NCBI RefSeq assembly: GCF_000317145.1
Contig: NC_019697.1
Coordinates: 1,116,001-1,180,000, forward strand
From: Chamaesiphon minutus PCC 6605
Lineage (GTDB): Bacteria; Cyanobacteriota; Cyanobacteriia; Cyanobacteriales; Chamaesiphonaceae
Reading direction: 5' to 3'
DNA: 64,000 bases
Both the position numbers and the translations under genes were made by a program. The notes beneath the pieces were generated by a model. The model was given only the letters and a program-made list of their open reading frames with translations, did no database searches and was not told the DNA's origin. This document shows, piece by piece, positions 26,255 to 34,456 of the stretch (position 1 is the first letter of the stretch; every line of letters begins with the position of its first letter).

Positions 26255-26709
26255 CAGTCATACAGTCCCAGTTCCTGAGAAATTGCCACCATTTCATCTA
26301 GTCCTTGCGCTGTTGCCAAATCGATTCGTTCTTTGTAAGCCATCAAATCATTAAAGTGAATCCGGCGGTGTTTGCCGACTTTATGATGGGGAATTACGCC
26401 TAATTCAATTTGTTCGATTAAAAATGGTTGGGAGACATTTAGTAAATCCGCAGCCTCCTGGGTTGTAAGTTCGGCATGAATGGGGATGAGGCTGACAGCA
26501 TTGCCCTGCGCCATTTGAGTGAGAGCATCGACGAGCAGACGGTAGGCGGCTGCGGGAATAGTGGCTTGATGTTTATTACCATCTGCCTCAATAATCTCGA
26601 TTTGATGGACATTGGGGCTGAGGTATGTGGTGAGGATGCGGCTACTCTCTTGGGAGATTTTGGTGTCATCTTCACTGGGAATGTAAGCAGGATAATTTAG
26701 GCTACCCAT
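26254..26709 (-). CDS. HTH (excisionase/MerR-like) antitoxin of the PIN module
   Basis: 151 aa from the ATG at 26709 (MGSLNYPAYIPSED); the ATG at 26904 would add 65 residues of poor coding character that run through the divergent promoter region. Residues ~85-135 (LTTQEAADLLNVSQPFLIEQIELGVIPHHKVGKHRRI) are an excisionase-type helix-turn-helix. Expected to bind the PIN toxin and autoregulate. Confidence 0.85.
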   Translation of the reverse strand: MGSLNYPAYIPSEDDTKISQESSRILTTYLSPNVHQIEIIEADGNKHQATIPAAAYRLLVDALTQMAQGNAVSLIPIHAELTTQEAADLLNVSQPFLIEQIELGVIPHHKVGKHRRIHFNDLMAYKERIDLATAQGLDEMVAISQELGLYD

Positions 26710-26873
26710 AGTCGATCGGTTACAATCCGGTATGTTGGGTGATAGGTTCAATTTTAACGGACTATTTGCAACAATCGCAAAAGAGGTAGAGAATCTGACG
26801 ATCGTGCCGATCTTTTTGCCGAAAACAAACCCGCCCACCCCACCAATATCGATCGAATTGTTAGATCGATCGT

Positions 26874-26883
26874 GGGCATAATA
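26874..26883 (+). promoter_or_regulatory. Conserved upstream decamer (GGGCATAATA)
   Basis: 36 nt before the ATG at 26910; same element as at 19091 and 30891. It sits in the divergent gap between the antitoxin gene and the tagged LRR gene. Confidence 0.4.
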
Positions 26884-26909
26884 GAAATAATCTCGCACTG
26901 TCAATAACC

Positions 26910-28226
26910 ATGTCAGAAACCAATCCCCGCGAATCAGATCTAATTTTAGGCGGACAAATTCTACCTCCTGTAAATGCTGCGATATTAGGTGGATTGGCTG
27001 GTGTCAAACAACGGTTGGAAAGTGAATCGATCGCCGAACGACTTCAGGCTCTAAATAATGCAGTTGCCTATGGTGATGATGGGATAGATTTAGCCCTGCG
27101 ATCGCTATCGGATAATGATGATAAGGTACGGCGGTTAGCAAAGAGATTATTACGCGATCGATTTGGGGAAGCAGGAAAGAAAGCATTTATAAACCATGAT
27201 GTTGCTAGTTATTTTCTTAAGATCGATGATTGGAATAAGGAGGAGTATTATTCTGGTATTGGCATTGCCGACCCAGATAATAATGCTTATTATCGTGAAG
27301 TATATCTGCCTGGAATGTGGAAGAAAGATGAAGACTACCAGACAAAACAGTTTAAGTCTCTACTACAAAGTTCTAGTGCCAATCGAATGCAGGCATTGAT
27401 TTTAGAAGCAGTTGAGAACAAATTAGATTTTTTTAGATTTATCTTTGAAAGTATTCAGTCAAATAATACTCCCTTAAGTAATCTCAAAGCATTACAGATA
27501 GGCGATAGAAAGATAGATTGGGAGGAAGTGGATCTTGAGAATGATGAGTTTGACCGAGACTTGCTTGTCAAGCCTAAAAATGATCGTTTGTATCAGACCG
27601 ATATCAGCTCCTTACTTATATTGTTTCCCAATTTAGAGTATTTAAATGTTTATGGAAATTATCATGAATATTTAAGTCCTAATAATCTTGCTCTCAAACA
27701 ATTTTGCGCTGGCAAGTCCATCAAAAATAAATTAAAAACCTTAGTAATTGGAGATGCCGATGTCGATAGAACGATATCCAATATATCTCCAACTAGTTTC
27801 CCTGAATTAGAGCATTTTGAGATCTGGTTCAATGATACGAAGGATATTATGCCAACGATTCAAGCTATTAGCCCAATATTGTCGAAGAAAGCTACACCTA
27901 AATTAAAGTATTTAGCCCTATGCAATTGTCAAGTATCTGAGGCTTTAATTAGAGCAGTAATAAGAACTCCTGTTATTGAAAAACTTGACGTTTTAGATTT
28001 CAGAAGTGGCTCTATGATGGATGGTATTATACAATATATTTTAGATTGTCAAAAAATTAGAAATCTCAAGCTTTTGAATATCTCAGATAATTATTTGACC
28101 GAGCGAGGGATAGAGCGGCTGAGACAGCTTCCCTGTAAAATTGAGGCAGCTAATCAATTTCAATCCAAGCACGCAAAAGATGAAAGAGATCTCAGATTCT
28201 CGCGGTATTCGGTATCCGCTGAATAA
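26910..28226 (+). CDS. Tagged HEAT-LRR protein
   Basis: 438 aa. Tag at residues ~8-37 (SDLILGGQ...NAAILGGLAGVKQRL). Residues ~38-95 are a HEAT-like repeat resembling the 24515/25031 proteins (ERLQALNNAVAYGDDGIDLALRSL). Residues ~190-415 are leucine-rich repeats of the STM4015 kind (NLKALQIGD, NLEYLNVYGNYHEYL, LKTLVIGDAD, ELEHFEIWF, LKYLALCNC, EKLDVLDFRSG, LKLLNISDN). The C-terminus RYSVSAE matches the tails of the other two LRR proteins (RYCVVAE, RYIAVSE). Domain order makes it a bridge between the HEAT and LRR members. Confidence 0.85.
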   Translation: MSETNPRESDLILGGQILPPVNAAILGGLAGVKQRLESESIAERLQALNNAVAYGDDGIDLALRSLSDNDDKVRRLAKRLLRDRFGEAGKKAFINHDVASYFLKIDDWNKEEYYSGIGIADPDNNAYYREVYLPGMWKKDEDYQTKQFKSLLQSSSANRMQALILEAVENKLDFFRFIFESIQSNNTPLSNLKALQIGDRKIDWEEVDLENDEFDRDLLVKPKNDRLYQTDISSLLILFPNLEYLNVYGNYHEYLSPNNLALKQFCAGKSIKNKLKTLVIGDADVDRTISNISPTSFPELEHFEIWFNDTKDIMPTIQAISPILSKKATPKLKYLALCNCQVSEALIRAVIRTPVIEKLDVLDFRSGSMMDGIIQYILDCQKIRNLKLLNISDNYLTERGIERLRQLPCKIEAANQFQSKHAKDERDLRFSRYSVSAE

Positions 28227-28245
28227 CTATTAATCATTGAGCGTC

Positions 28246-28269
28246 AATCCAAAATCCAAAATCCAAAAT
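28246..28269. repeat. ATCCAAA heptamer tandem repeat
   Basis: Three head-to-tail copies of AATCCAA(A) just before the DUF2997 start. The same heptamer family appears at 20243-20253, 21309-21318, 33240-33270, 34425-34455 and, inside reading frames, at 32511-32543 and 37707-37732. Confidence 0.75.
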
Positions 28270-28272
28270 AAG

Positions 28273-28491
28273 ATGGCTGAATATCAAAAGATCGAATACC
28301 GCATCGGCAAAGACGGCAAAGTCACCGAAACCGTCATCAATGGTAACGGCGAAACCTGTACCCTCGCTACCCAGGATCTCGAAGCATCCTTGGGTAAAGT
28401 CGAATCGCGAGAACTATTACCCGAATACCACGATGGTGCAGATAACTACCTCGTCAACGAACAGTCTCAATCTAACGAAACTCAAGGATAG
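28273..28491 (+). CDS. DUF2997 protein
   Basis: 72 aa from the ATG at 28273; the longer frame from 28237 is just the heptamer repeat translated. YQKIEYRIGKDGKVTETVINGNGETCTLATQDLEASLG is the DUF2997 signature; in cyanobacteria this small protein accompanies Ycf35/DUF1257. 5 nt before the GrpE-like gene, so clearly one transcript. Function unknown. Confidence 0.85.
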   Translation: MAEYQKIEYRIGKDGKVTETVINGNGETCTLATQDLEASLGKVESRELLPEYHDGADNYLVNEQSQSNETQG

Positions 28492-28496
28492 AAACG

Positions 28497-29150
28497 ATGG
28501 AGCCAGAAATAATCGGTGGGTTGGTAGGGACTTTCACGAGTATTGCGACATTAGGATTCTTTTATTGGCGATTGCTTAAAATTGCGAAAGCTAGTCGAGT
28601 AGCATTAGAGTCGCGCTTAACTCAGGAAATTAACACCTTAAAAGATCGATCGCAAGCAACTGAATCAGCCTTACAGTCTCAATTAATAGAGGTAAAATCT
28701 CAACTTCAAACTAGCGAAGTCAAAAGAGCCAAGTTAGAAGCAGAAATCGCCGCGCTGACACAACAATGTCAGCGATTGCGAGAGGAATTGAAAACTCAAG
28801 CAGCGCAAGTTCGATCGGATGCGATCGATGGTGGATTCGAGCAAATTCAAACGCTATTAACTCAATATCCTAGCGTGCGAAGGATGGTAGAAAGTCAGCC
28901 AGATTTACCCGCACGCAATATCGTTGCTTTATTAACATCTCTGGAAAATATCGTTAAATTCTGGGAGTGTCAATCGATCGGCAAACCCTGGGAAATGGTG
29001 CCATATGACCCGCAGATCCATCAAAGCGATGTAGATGATATCCAAGTTGGCGAATCCGTTTATGTGCGGTTTATCGGCTATCAGAAAGGAGATCGGATTT
29101 TGATTCCTGCTAAGGTTAGCCGCACATTACCAGCAGGAGCGAAAACATGA
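28497..29150 (+). CDS. Membrane-anchored GrpE-like nucleotide exchange factor
   Basis: 217 aa. Residues ~5-27 form one transmembrane helix (IIGGLVGTFTSIATLGFFYW). Residues ~35-110 are a long coiled coil. The C-terminal ~70 residues (ENIVKFWECQSIGKPWEMVP...YDPQIHQSD, then a small beta domain) resemble the GrpE C-terminal head (G-x-P-F-D-P-x-x-H-x-A). It overlaps the Hsp70-like gene by 4 nt (ATGA). Inference: a dedicated exchange factor that may tether its Hsp70 to a membrane. Confidence 0.7.
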   Translation: MEPEIIGGLVGTFTSIATLGFFYWRLLKIAKASRVALESRLTQEINTLKDRSQATESALQSQLIEVKSQLQTSEVKRAKLEAEIAALTQQCQRLREELKTQAAQVRSDAIDGGFEQIQTLLTQYPSVRRMVESQPDLPARNIVALLTSLENIVKFWECQSIGKPWEMVPYDPQIHQSDVDDIQVGESVYVRFIGYQKGDRILIPAKVSRTLPAGAKT

Positions 29151-30724
29151 CGGCAATCGCGATCGATTTTGGCACCAGTAACACCGTAGTTAGCATCTTA
29201 GAACCCGATACCCAAACGCCGAAGACGCTGCGGTTTCCCAGTTTGTCGCGGGTATTTAATTTGGGCGATACGATCGCTACAGGTGGAGATATTGCGGTAA
29301 TTCCAAGCTTGGTATACGTCGCCACAGGGCGCGAGATTATCGTCGGGGAGCGGGTGCGATCGCAGCGATTAGGACTATCGCAACCCCAGCGGTTTTTTCG
29401 AGCATTCAAACGCGATTTGGCAGCAGATTTTCAGATTCCACCGCGCACGATCGAGGAAAAGGTATTCGATTCTCATGCGGTGGCGATCGAATTTCTGACG
29501 CAGATTTGGCAGGAAATTTTAGCAGCAAATATCGAACCATCTTTAGTAATTTTTACGGTTCCCGTCGGTACGTTCGAGCGGTATTTAGACTGGTTTAAAG
29601 ATGTCGCCACCGAGTTAAAATTACCGACGGTTAAATTCGTCGATGAATCGACAGCAGCGGCTTTGGGTTATGCCGTACAACGTCCGGGTTCGATCGTGTT
29701 AGTTGCTGATTTTGGTGGGGGAACGCTGGATTTGAGTTTAGTGAGAACTTCGCCCCTGGGTACGGATGATGTCAAATTGCAAGCAGAGGTATTAGCCAAG
29801 ACGGATGTATATGTCGGTGGAGAAGATATCGACAGGTGGATTATTGAAGATTATTTAGTTAAGTTAAATAGCGACAGAGAAACCATCGGTGAAGTTGGCT
29901 GGCAAAATTTACTCGCGATCGCCGAGCGGTTGAAAATTCGATTGACTAAAGATACCGACGCGCGAGAAAGTTGGTTAGATGAGGATACATTTATGTCCTA
30001 CGATCTGACTTTAGCTCGATCGCAATTAGAAGATTTATTAGAACAGCGACAATTACTCGAACAATTTCGCGATGCGATCGATGAAATCCTCACTCTCGGC
30101 TTGCGAAAAGGTGTCCAAAAACCCGACATCGAACAGATATTATTAGTCGGTGGTAGCTGTCAAATTCAAGCGATTCAACACCTATTTACATCCTACTTTG
30201 GCAGACAACGCGTCAAGCTCCACAAACCCTTTGAAGCCGTCGCACATGGAGCCTTAGCTCTTACCCAAATTGCGGGATTAGAAGACTATCTCCGACATGG
30301 ATATTGCATCCGTCTCTGGGAACCATATACTCGGACTTACAATTATTTTCCCCTGTTTGAAGCTGGGATTAAATATCCCTGCAAACGCGACGAACCATTA
30401 ACCCTCCAAGTCGCCTTGGAAGGACAAACGGAACTGCGCTTAGATATCGGTGAAATCGCCCAAATTAGCACCGCAGAAGTCACTTATGACGCCCAAGGGA
30501 GAATGAATAGTGTTCCGGTAAATAAACAATCTCAATATCGATCGTTAGAACGCGATCGCAATTCGGTTTGTTTGGCGAGATTGGAACCACCAGGGGAATT
30601 AGGAATCGATCTGATTGCGGTAGAATTTGCGGTGACGGAGCATCGAATTTTAGTTGTTACGGTGACGGATTTATTGACTAATCGAGTGTTGGTGGAACGA
30701 GGATCGATCGCTAAATTGAATTGA
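29147..30724 (+). CDS. Hsp70/DnaK-like ATPase
   Basis: 525 aa. Actin-fold phosphate loops AIDFGTSNTVVSI (start) and LVADFGGGTLDLSLVR (~residue 185), adenosine motif ILLVGGSCQIQAIQHL (~residue 328). Shorter than DnaK (~640 aa): the beta-sandwich is reduced and the helical lid is absent. Start overlaps the GrpE-like stop. Probably recognises clients within this cluster; the tag is a candidate ligand (inference). Confidence 0.85.
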   Translation: MTAIAIDFGTSNTVVSILEPDTQTPKTLRFPSLSRVFNLGDTIATGGDIAVIPSLVYVATGREIIVGERVRSQRLGLSQPQRFFRAFKRDLAADFQIPPRTIEEKVFDSHAVAIEFLTQIWQEILAANIEPSLVIFTVPVGTFERYLDWFKDVATELKLPTVKFVDESTAAALGYAVQRPGSIVLVADFGGGTLDLSLVRTSPLGTDDVKLQAEVLAKTDVYVGGEDIDRWIIEDYLVKLNSDRETIGEVGWQNLLAIAERLKIRLTKDTDARESWLDEDTFMSYDLTLARSQLEDLLEQRQLLEQFRDAIDEILTLGLRKGVQKPDIEQILLVGGSCQIQAIQHLFTSYFGRQRVKLHKPFEAVAHGALALTQIAGLEDYLRHGYCIRLWEPYTRTYNYFPLFEAGIKYPCKRDEPLTLQVALEGQTELRLDIGEIAQISTAEVTYDAQGRMNSVPVNKQSQYRSLERDRNSVCLARLEPPGELGIDLIAVEFAVTEHRILVVTVTDLLTNRVLVERGSIAKLN

Positions 30725-30730
30725 TTATGA

Positions 30731-30860
30731 CTAGTACAATCGAGATCCGCGCTGAAATGGAATTTCGCGCTCATGGCAAAAGTTATCTGAAGATAACTGA
30801 AATTCGGTTTTAGTCCGTTTCAACGGACTTTTGCTCTTAGCCCCAAATTCATTTGAGGGC
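30731..30860. repeat. Structured intergenic repeat R3
   Basis: Third copy of the R1/R2 family, without a RAYT gene beside it. Stem AGTCCGTttcaACGGACT replaces AGTTCGtgtcaaCGAACT while pairing is kept. It starts CTAGTACAAT 7 nt after the Hsp70-like stop (R1 starts CTAGTGCAAT) and lies just before the next tagged gene. Confidence 0.75.
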
Positions 30861-30890
30861 TGCATCGATGTCGCACTATTCAGCTCGATC

Positions 30891-30900
30891 GGGCATAATA
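30891..30900 (+). promoter_or_regulatory. Conserved upstream decamer (GGGCATAATA)
   Basis: 37 nt before the ATG at 30928; identical to the element at 26874 and close to GGGTACAATA at 19091. The following ~30 nt also share the word ATCGATCGAT(C/CC) with the 19128 leader. Confidence 0.4.
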
Positions 30901-30927
30901 ACTATAACCTTATATCGATCGATCCCC

Positions 30928-32016
30928 ATGTCAGAACTCAATCCCCAAGAATCCGATGCTGTCTTTGGCGGACAAAATCTACCGCCGATAAATGCTGCCG
31001 TATTAGGTGGTGAAGTAGGTATAAAAAAACGATTACAATATGAAAAGTCTATTGCTAGAGAAAACAAATTTTGGCATAACTTCAAGTATTTGCATGGGTT
31101 CTCACAATATATAGTTTTCGAGCCGCATGTAAAAATAATTAATCCTCAAGAAACTGCTTATTTTTTAAGAGATTATCGATATAATCCTCCTCCCAACAAC
31201 ATCTCTTTTGAAGACAAATTTGATGCTCTTGTTAAACAAACTAGAGCTAGTGAAGTTGAAGGTTTATTTTTTGGATGTTTGAGCAATGAAAAGCTTATCA
31301 ATATTTTGGTCGATAATTGCAAAAAATTGAAAAAATTGAAGGCATTATGCCTCGGAGCTATTTCTGAAGATGAGCAAATGATTTCTGAGATATATCATGG
31401 TGATATTAGCAGAATTTTATTAGCCTACGATAAATTGGAAATTTTACAGATCAGGGGGCGATATTTACGGTTTTGTACGAAATTGCATCATCAAAACCTC
31501 AAATCTTTGACAATTATAAGTGGAGGGTTAAATCGCGAATCATTGTTAGATATCAATGAGCTAGATTTACCTGCTTTAGAATATTTAGAAATTTGGCTTG
31601 GGAGCAAGGAGTATGGATCTAATTCTTCCATTACCGATCTGATGCCAATTATTTCTGGAGATAAGTTTCCAAAATTAAAATATTTAGGGTTTAAGAATTG
31701 CGAATATACGGATGATATTGCTTTTGAATTAGCTAGATCTCCAATTATAGAGAAATTACTAGAATTAGATTTGTCAATGGGAGCATTGGGTGATGATGCT
31801 TTGTCAGCAGTACTTTCCTGTCCAATGATTAACGAATTAGATAAATTAGATGTGTCTCAAAACTTTATTTCAGATGGATTTATCGCAGAGAAACTACCTC
31901 AGTTTAAGCTAAACTGCGAATTAATTACTGAAGGTCAACGTCAAGTATATCCTTATGATGATTATGGAAATGAAATAAATGAGAGAGAATATCGATATTG
32001 CGTAGTTGCAGAGTAA
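30928..32016 (+). CDS. Tagged leucine-rich repeat protein (STM4015-like body)
   Basis: 362 aa from the ATG at 30928, which puts the tag at residues ~8-37 (SDAVFGGQ...NAAVLGGEVGIKKRL). LRR array at ~140-340 (LKALCLGAIS, LEILQIRGRYLRF, LKSLTIISGGL, ALEYLEIWLGS, LKYLGFKNC, LLELDLSMGALGD, LDKLDVSQNF) corresponds repeat by repeat with the STM4015 protein at 33277. C-terminus EYRYCVVAE matches EYRYIAVSE there. 6 nt before the ATP-grasp gene. Confidence 0.85.
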   Translation: MSELNPQESDAVFGGQNLPPINAAVLGGEVGIKKRLQYEKSIARENKFWHNFKYLHGFSQYIVFEPHVKIINPQETAYFLRDYRYNPPPNNISFEDKFDALVKQTRASEVEGLFFGCLSNEKLINILVDNCKKLKKLKALCLGAISEDEQMISEIYHGDISRILLAYDKLEILQIRGRYLRFCTKLHHQNLKSLTIISGGLNRESLLDINELDLPALEYLEIWLGSKEYGSNSSITDLMPIISGDKFPKLKYLGFKNCEYTDDIAFELARSPIIEKLLELDLSMGALGDDALSAVLSCPMINELDKLDVSQNFISDGFIAEKLPQFKLNCELITEGQRQVYPYDDYGNEINEREYRYCVVAE

Positions 32017-32022
32017 ACTTGA

Positions 32023-33213
32023 ATGCTGAATTTCGTCCTAATTGCTAACCCCGAAACCCGACGCGTGCAACTATTCCAGCAAGCACTAGCACGTTACGGA
32101 TTACCGCCAGCCAGACTAATCGCCTACGCCGATTTGCTCGCCAATAGGTGCGATTTAGCTCAATTTGACTCCCCAGATACTATCTTCCGATTTGACGCGC
32201 CAGAGCGCAGTTTTGACGTCGATCGAGGGTTTATTGCCGCAGGTGCCGAACTGGAGCCAGATGGACGACATCAACGTATTAGTACCAGTGCAGCGGCGCA
32301 GTTACCAGAAGATTTGGGGCGGATTTGGTATCAACGTCAATGGTATCTCGGCTGGTGCGATCGATTGCGATCGTGGACGGCTAATTTGCAAGGGCGAATC
32401 TTAAATCATCCCGATGATATTATCATCATGTTTGATAAAGTCCGGTGTCAGCAAATATTAGCAGCAGCAGGTATTCCCGTACCACCAATGTTATCGATCG
32501 ATCTCAATCTCCAATCCAAAATCCAAAATCCAAAATCCAAAATCGACAAATTGATGGACGAGCGAAACATCAATCGAGTATTTATTAAACTGGCGCATGG
32601 CTCCTCCGCTTCGGGAGTGGTTGCTTACGAACGTCGGCATGGATACGAACGGGCAATTACGACTGTAGAAAGAGTTGTCGAAGCAGGAGAATTACGGTTT
32701 TATAATTCGCGATTGATTCGGCAATATCGCGATCCAGACGCGATGGCGGATATTATCAATTTTCTGGCTGCTGAATCAGTTCAAGCCGAAACATGGCTTC
32801 CCAAAGCACGATTGGAAGGAAGAGAATTTGACGTGCGGGTGGTAGTCGTTGGTGGTAAAGCGCGTCAAGCAGTAATTCGAGTGGGCAATAGCCCCATGAC
32901 TAATTTACACTTAGGAAACGATCGCCGAGAAGTTACCGATTTACCTACGGGTTTATCGCCTGCGGCTTGGGCGGAAATGTTAGCTACCTGCGAACGCGCT
33001 GCTGCTTGTTTTCCCAATACTTTCTATTGTGGCATCGATTTATTAATCGCGCCCAATTTGAGGGAACACTATATTCTAGAAATGAATGCATTTGGTGACT
33101 TGCTTCAAGGGATTACTTGGCAAGGTGAAGATACTTATACAACGGAGGTAAGGATGTTGATAGAAGAGGAGGAGACTAGGAGACTAGGAGACTGGGAAAT
33201 AAGTAGGAACTAG
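32023..33213 (+). CDS. STM4014-family ATP-grasp protein
   Basis: 396 aa. ATP-grasp core from ~140 to 370: FDKVRCQQILAAAGIPVPP, VFIKLAHGSSASGVVAYE, EGREFDVRVVVVGGKARQAV, FYCGIDLLIA...YILEMNAFGD (metal ligands E and N). The N-terminal ~120 residues are a pre-ATP-grasp domain. The family is carboxylate-amine/thiol ligase-like and may ligate or phosphorylate a peptide. Bases 32508-32546 encode an in-frame insertion of the heptamer repeat (SKIQNPKSKI). The last ~15 residues come from a GGAGACTA tandem repeat, so the native C-terminus is probably slightly shorter. Confidence 0.85.
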   Translation: MLNFVLIANPETRRVQLFQQALARYGLPPARLIAYADLLANRCDLAQFDSPDTIFRFDAPERSFDVDRGFIAAGAELEPDGRHQRISTSAAAQLPEDLGRIWYQRQWYLGWCDRLRSWTANLQGRILNHPDDIIIMFDKVRCQQILAAAGIPVPPMLSIDLNLQSKIQNPKSKIDKLMDERNINRVFIKLAHGSSASGVVAYERRHGYERAITTVERVVEAGELRFYNSRLIRQYRDPDAMADIINFLAAESVQAETWLPKARLEGREFDVRVVVVGGKARQAVIRVGNSPMTNLHLGNDRREVTDLPTGLSPAAWAEMLATCERAAACFPNTFYCGIDLLIAPNLREHYILEMNAFGDLLQGITWQGEDTYTTEVRMLIEEEETRRLGDWEISRN

Positions 33214-33276
33214 ATCGAGTAATATTTATACAGCCTTTCAATCCGCAATCCGCAATCCACAATCCACAATAAAAAA

Positions 33277-34197
33277 ATGGGCATCTATCAACACGTAGAA
33301 AAATTCATCGGCAAGCCAATTGTCGAATATACAACCGATACTGGAATTGCCTACCCGATCGAGATAATTTATCGAATGAGTGTAGAGTATGACTCAGAGC
33401 ATAGCATTCTCGATTTACTTGCGCATTTTACAGAACATCCCAATGCCAGCAGAGTTCCTGGCTTAATTATCGGGATGTGGGATTGTGAGGAAAGCAGTCA
33501 GAATGTTGTCGATTTTCTCGTCAATGCTAGTCAAAAACTGCCCAGCCTGTCGGCACTTTTTTTAGGTGATATTACGGGTGATGAAAATGAAATATCTTGG
33601 ATCGAACAAAGCGATCTCTCACCACTCTTAACGGCTTATCCGCAGCTAGAACATTTACAGATACGCGGTAATGATGGATTGGTACTTGGAGAGCTAAAAC
33701 ACGATCGATTAAAAACATTAATCGTCGAAACTGGTGGGTTGAGCGTCGAAAGAGTTCGGGAAGTATGTCAGGCGCAGTTGCCACAATTAGAACATTTAGA
33801 ATTATGGTTGGGTGACGATAATTATGGCGGCGATACAACGGTAGAAGATCTAGCTCCGATTTTAAGTGGAAAATTATTTCCCAATTTAAAGTATTTAGGT
33901 TTGAGAGATAGTTGTATAGCAGACTCGATCGCCACTGCGGTAGCAAAGGCACCCGTGCTGCAACAAATCAAAGTCCTCGATCTATCTTTGGGTAACTTAG
34001 GTGATGTCGGTGCTGCTGCTTTATTAGCAAGCCCATTGATAAAACACTTAGCAAAACTCGATCTCAATCACCACTATATTCCTGAAGAATTCAGATCTAA
34101 ATTTGAAGAATTGGGTATTGATGTCGATCTAAGTGACGAGCAAGAGGTAGACGAAGATGATGACGAAGAATATCGATACATTGCCGTCTCTGAATAA
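33277..34197 (+). CDS. STM4015-family leucine-rich repeat protein
   Basis: 306 aa without the N-terminal tag (begins MGIYQHVEKFIGKPIVEY). Repeats: LSALFLGDI, LEHLQIRGNDGL, LKTLIVETGGL, LEHLELWLGDDNYGG, LKYLGLRDS, IKVLDLSLGNLGD, LAKLDLNHHYI. C-terminus is acidic, ending EYRYIAVSE. It is the untagged paralog of the 30928 and 26910 proteins. In Salmonella and other bacteria STM4015 is encoded beside STM4011-4014, suggesting it is substrate or scaffold of those enzymes. Confidence 0.85.
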   Translation: MGIYQHVEKFIGKPIVEYTTDTGIAYPIEIIYRMSVEYDSEHSILDLLAHFTEHPNASRVPGLIIGMWDCEESSQNVVDFLVNASQKLPSLSALFLGDITGDENEISWIEQSDLSPLLTAYPQLEHLQIRGNDGLVLGELKHDRLKTLIVETGGLSVERVREVCQAQLPQLEHLELWLGDDNYGGDTTVEDLAPILSGKLFPNLKYLGLRDSCIADSIATAVAKAPVLQQIKVLDLSLGNLGDVGAAALLASPLIKHLAKLDLNHHYIPEEFRSKFEELGIDVDLSDEQEVDEDDDEEYRYIAVSE

Positions 34198-34211
34198 TGA
34201 AAACACACAGA

Positions 34212-34420
34212 TCTGTAGGGGCGGGTTTATGCAAGCAAGCATCGATAAATTCCTAAAATGTAAACCAAACCCGCCTAACCATACCAGCAGATATCGATCG
34301 ATTATTTCCGGTACGCGATCGAGATGTATGATGATAATTTTCGATCTTATTGGGGAGGGCGGGTTTGATTTAGATTTTTAGAATTATCCGTAGGTTATCT
34401 CATAAACCCGCCCCTACAGA
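34212..34420. repeat. 209-bp nested inverted repeat (MITE-like)
   Basis: A perfect 20-bp terminal inverted repeat TCTGTAGGGGCGGGTTTATG (34212-34231) with complement at 34401-34420. A second inner pair (aaacccgcct near 34265 and aggcgggttt-like near 34356) allows a long cruciform. Heptamer-like AATCCRCA copies follow to the next start codon. No coding potential. Confidence 0.7.
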
Positions 34421-34456
34421 TCCGTAATCCGCAATCCACAATCTACAATCCACAGG

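Noticed and set aside
26710-26904. N-terminal extension of the PIN-module antitoxin
   Set aside because: Residues from this stretch have no coding character and the region carries the divergent promoter; the ATG at 26709 gives normal antitoxin size.
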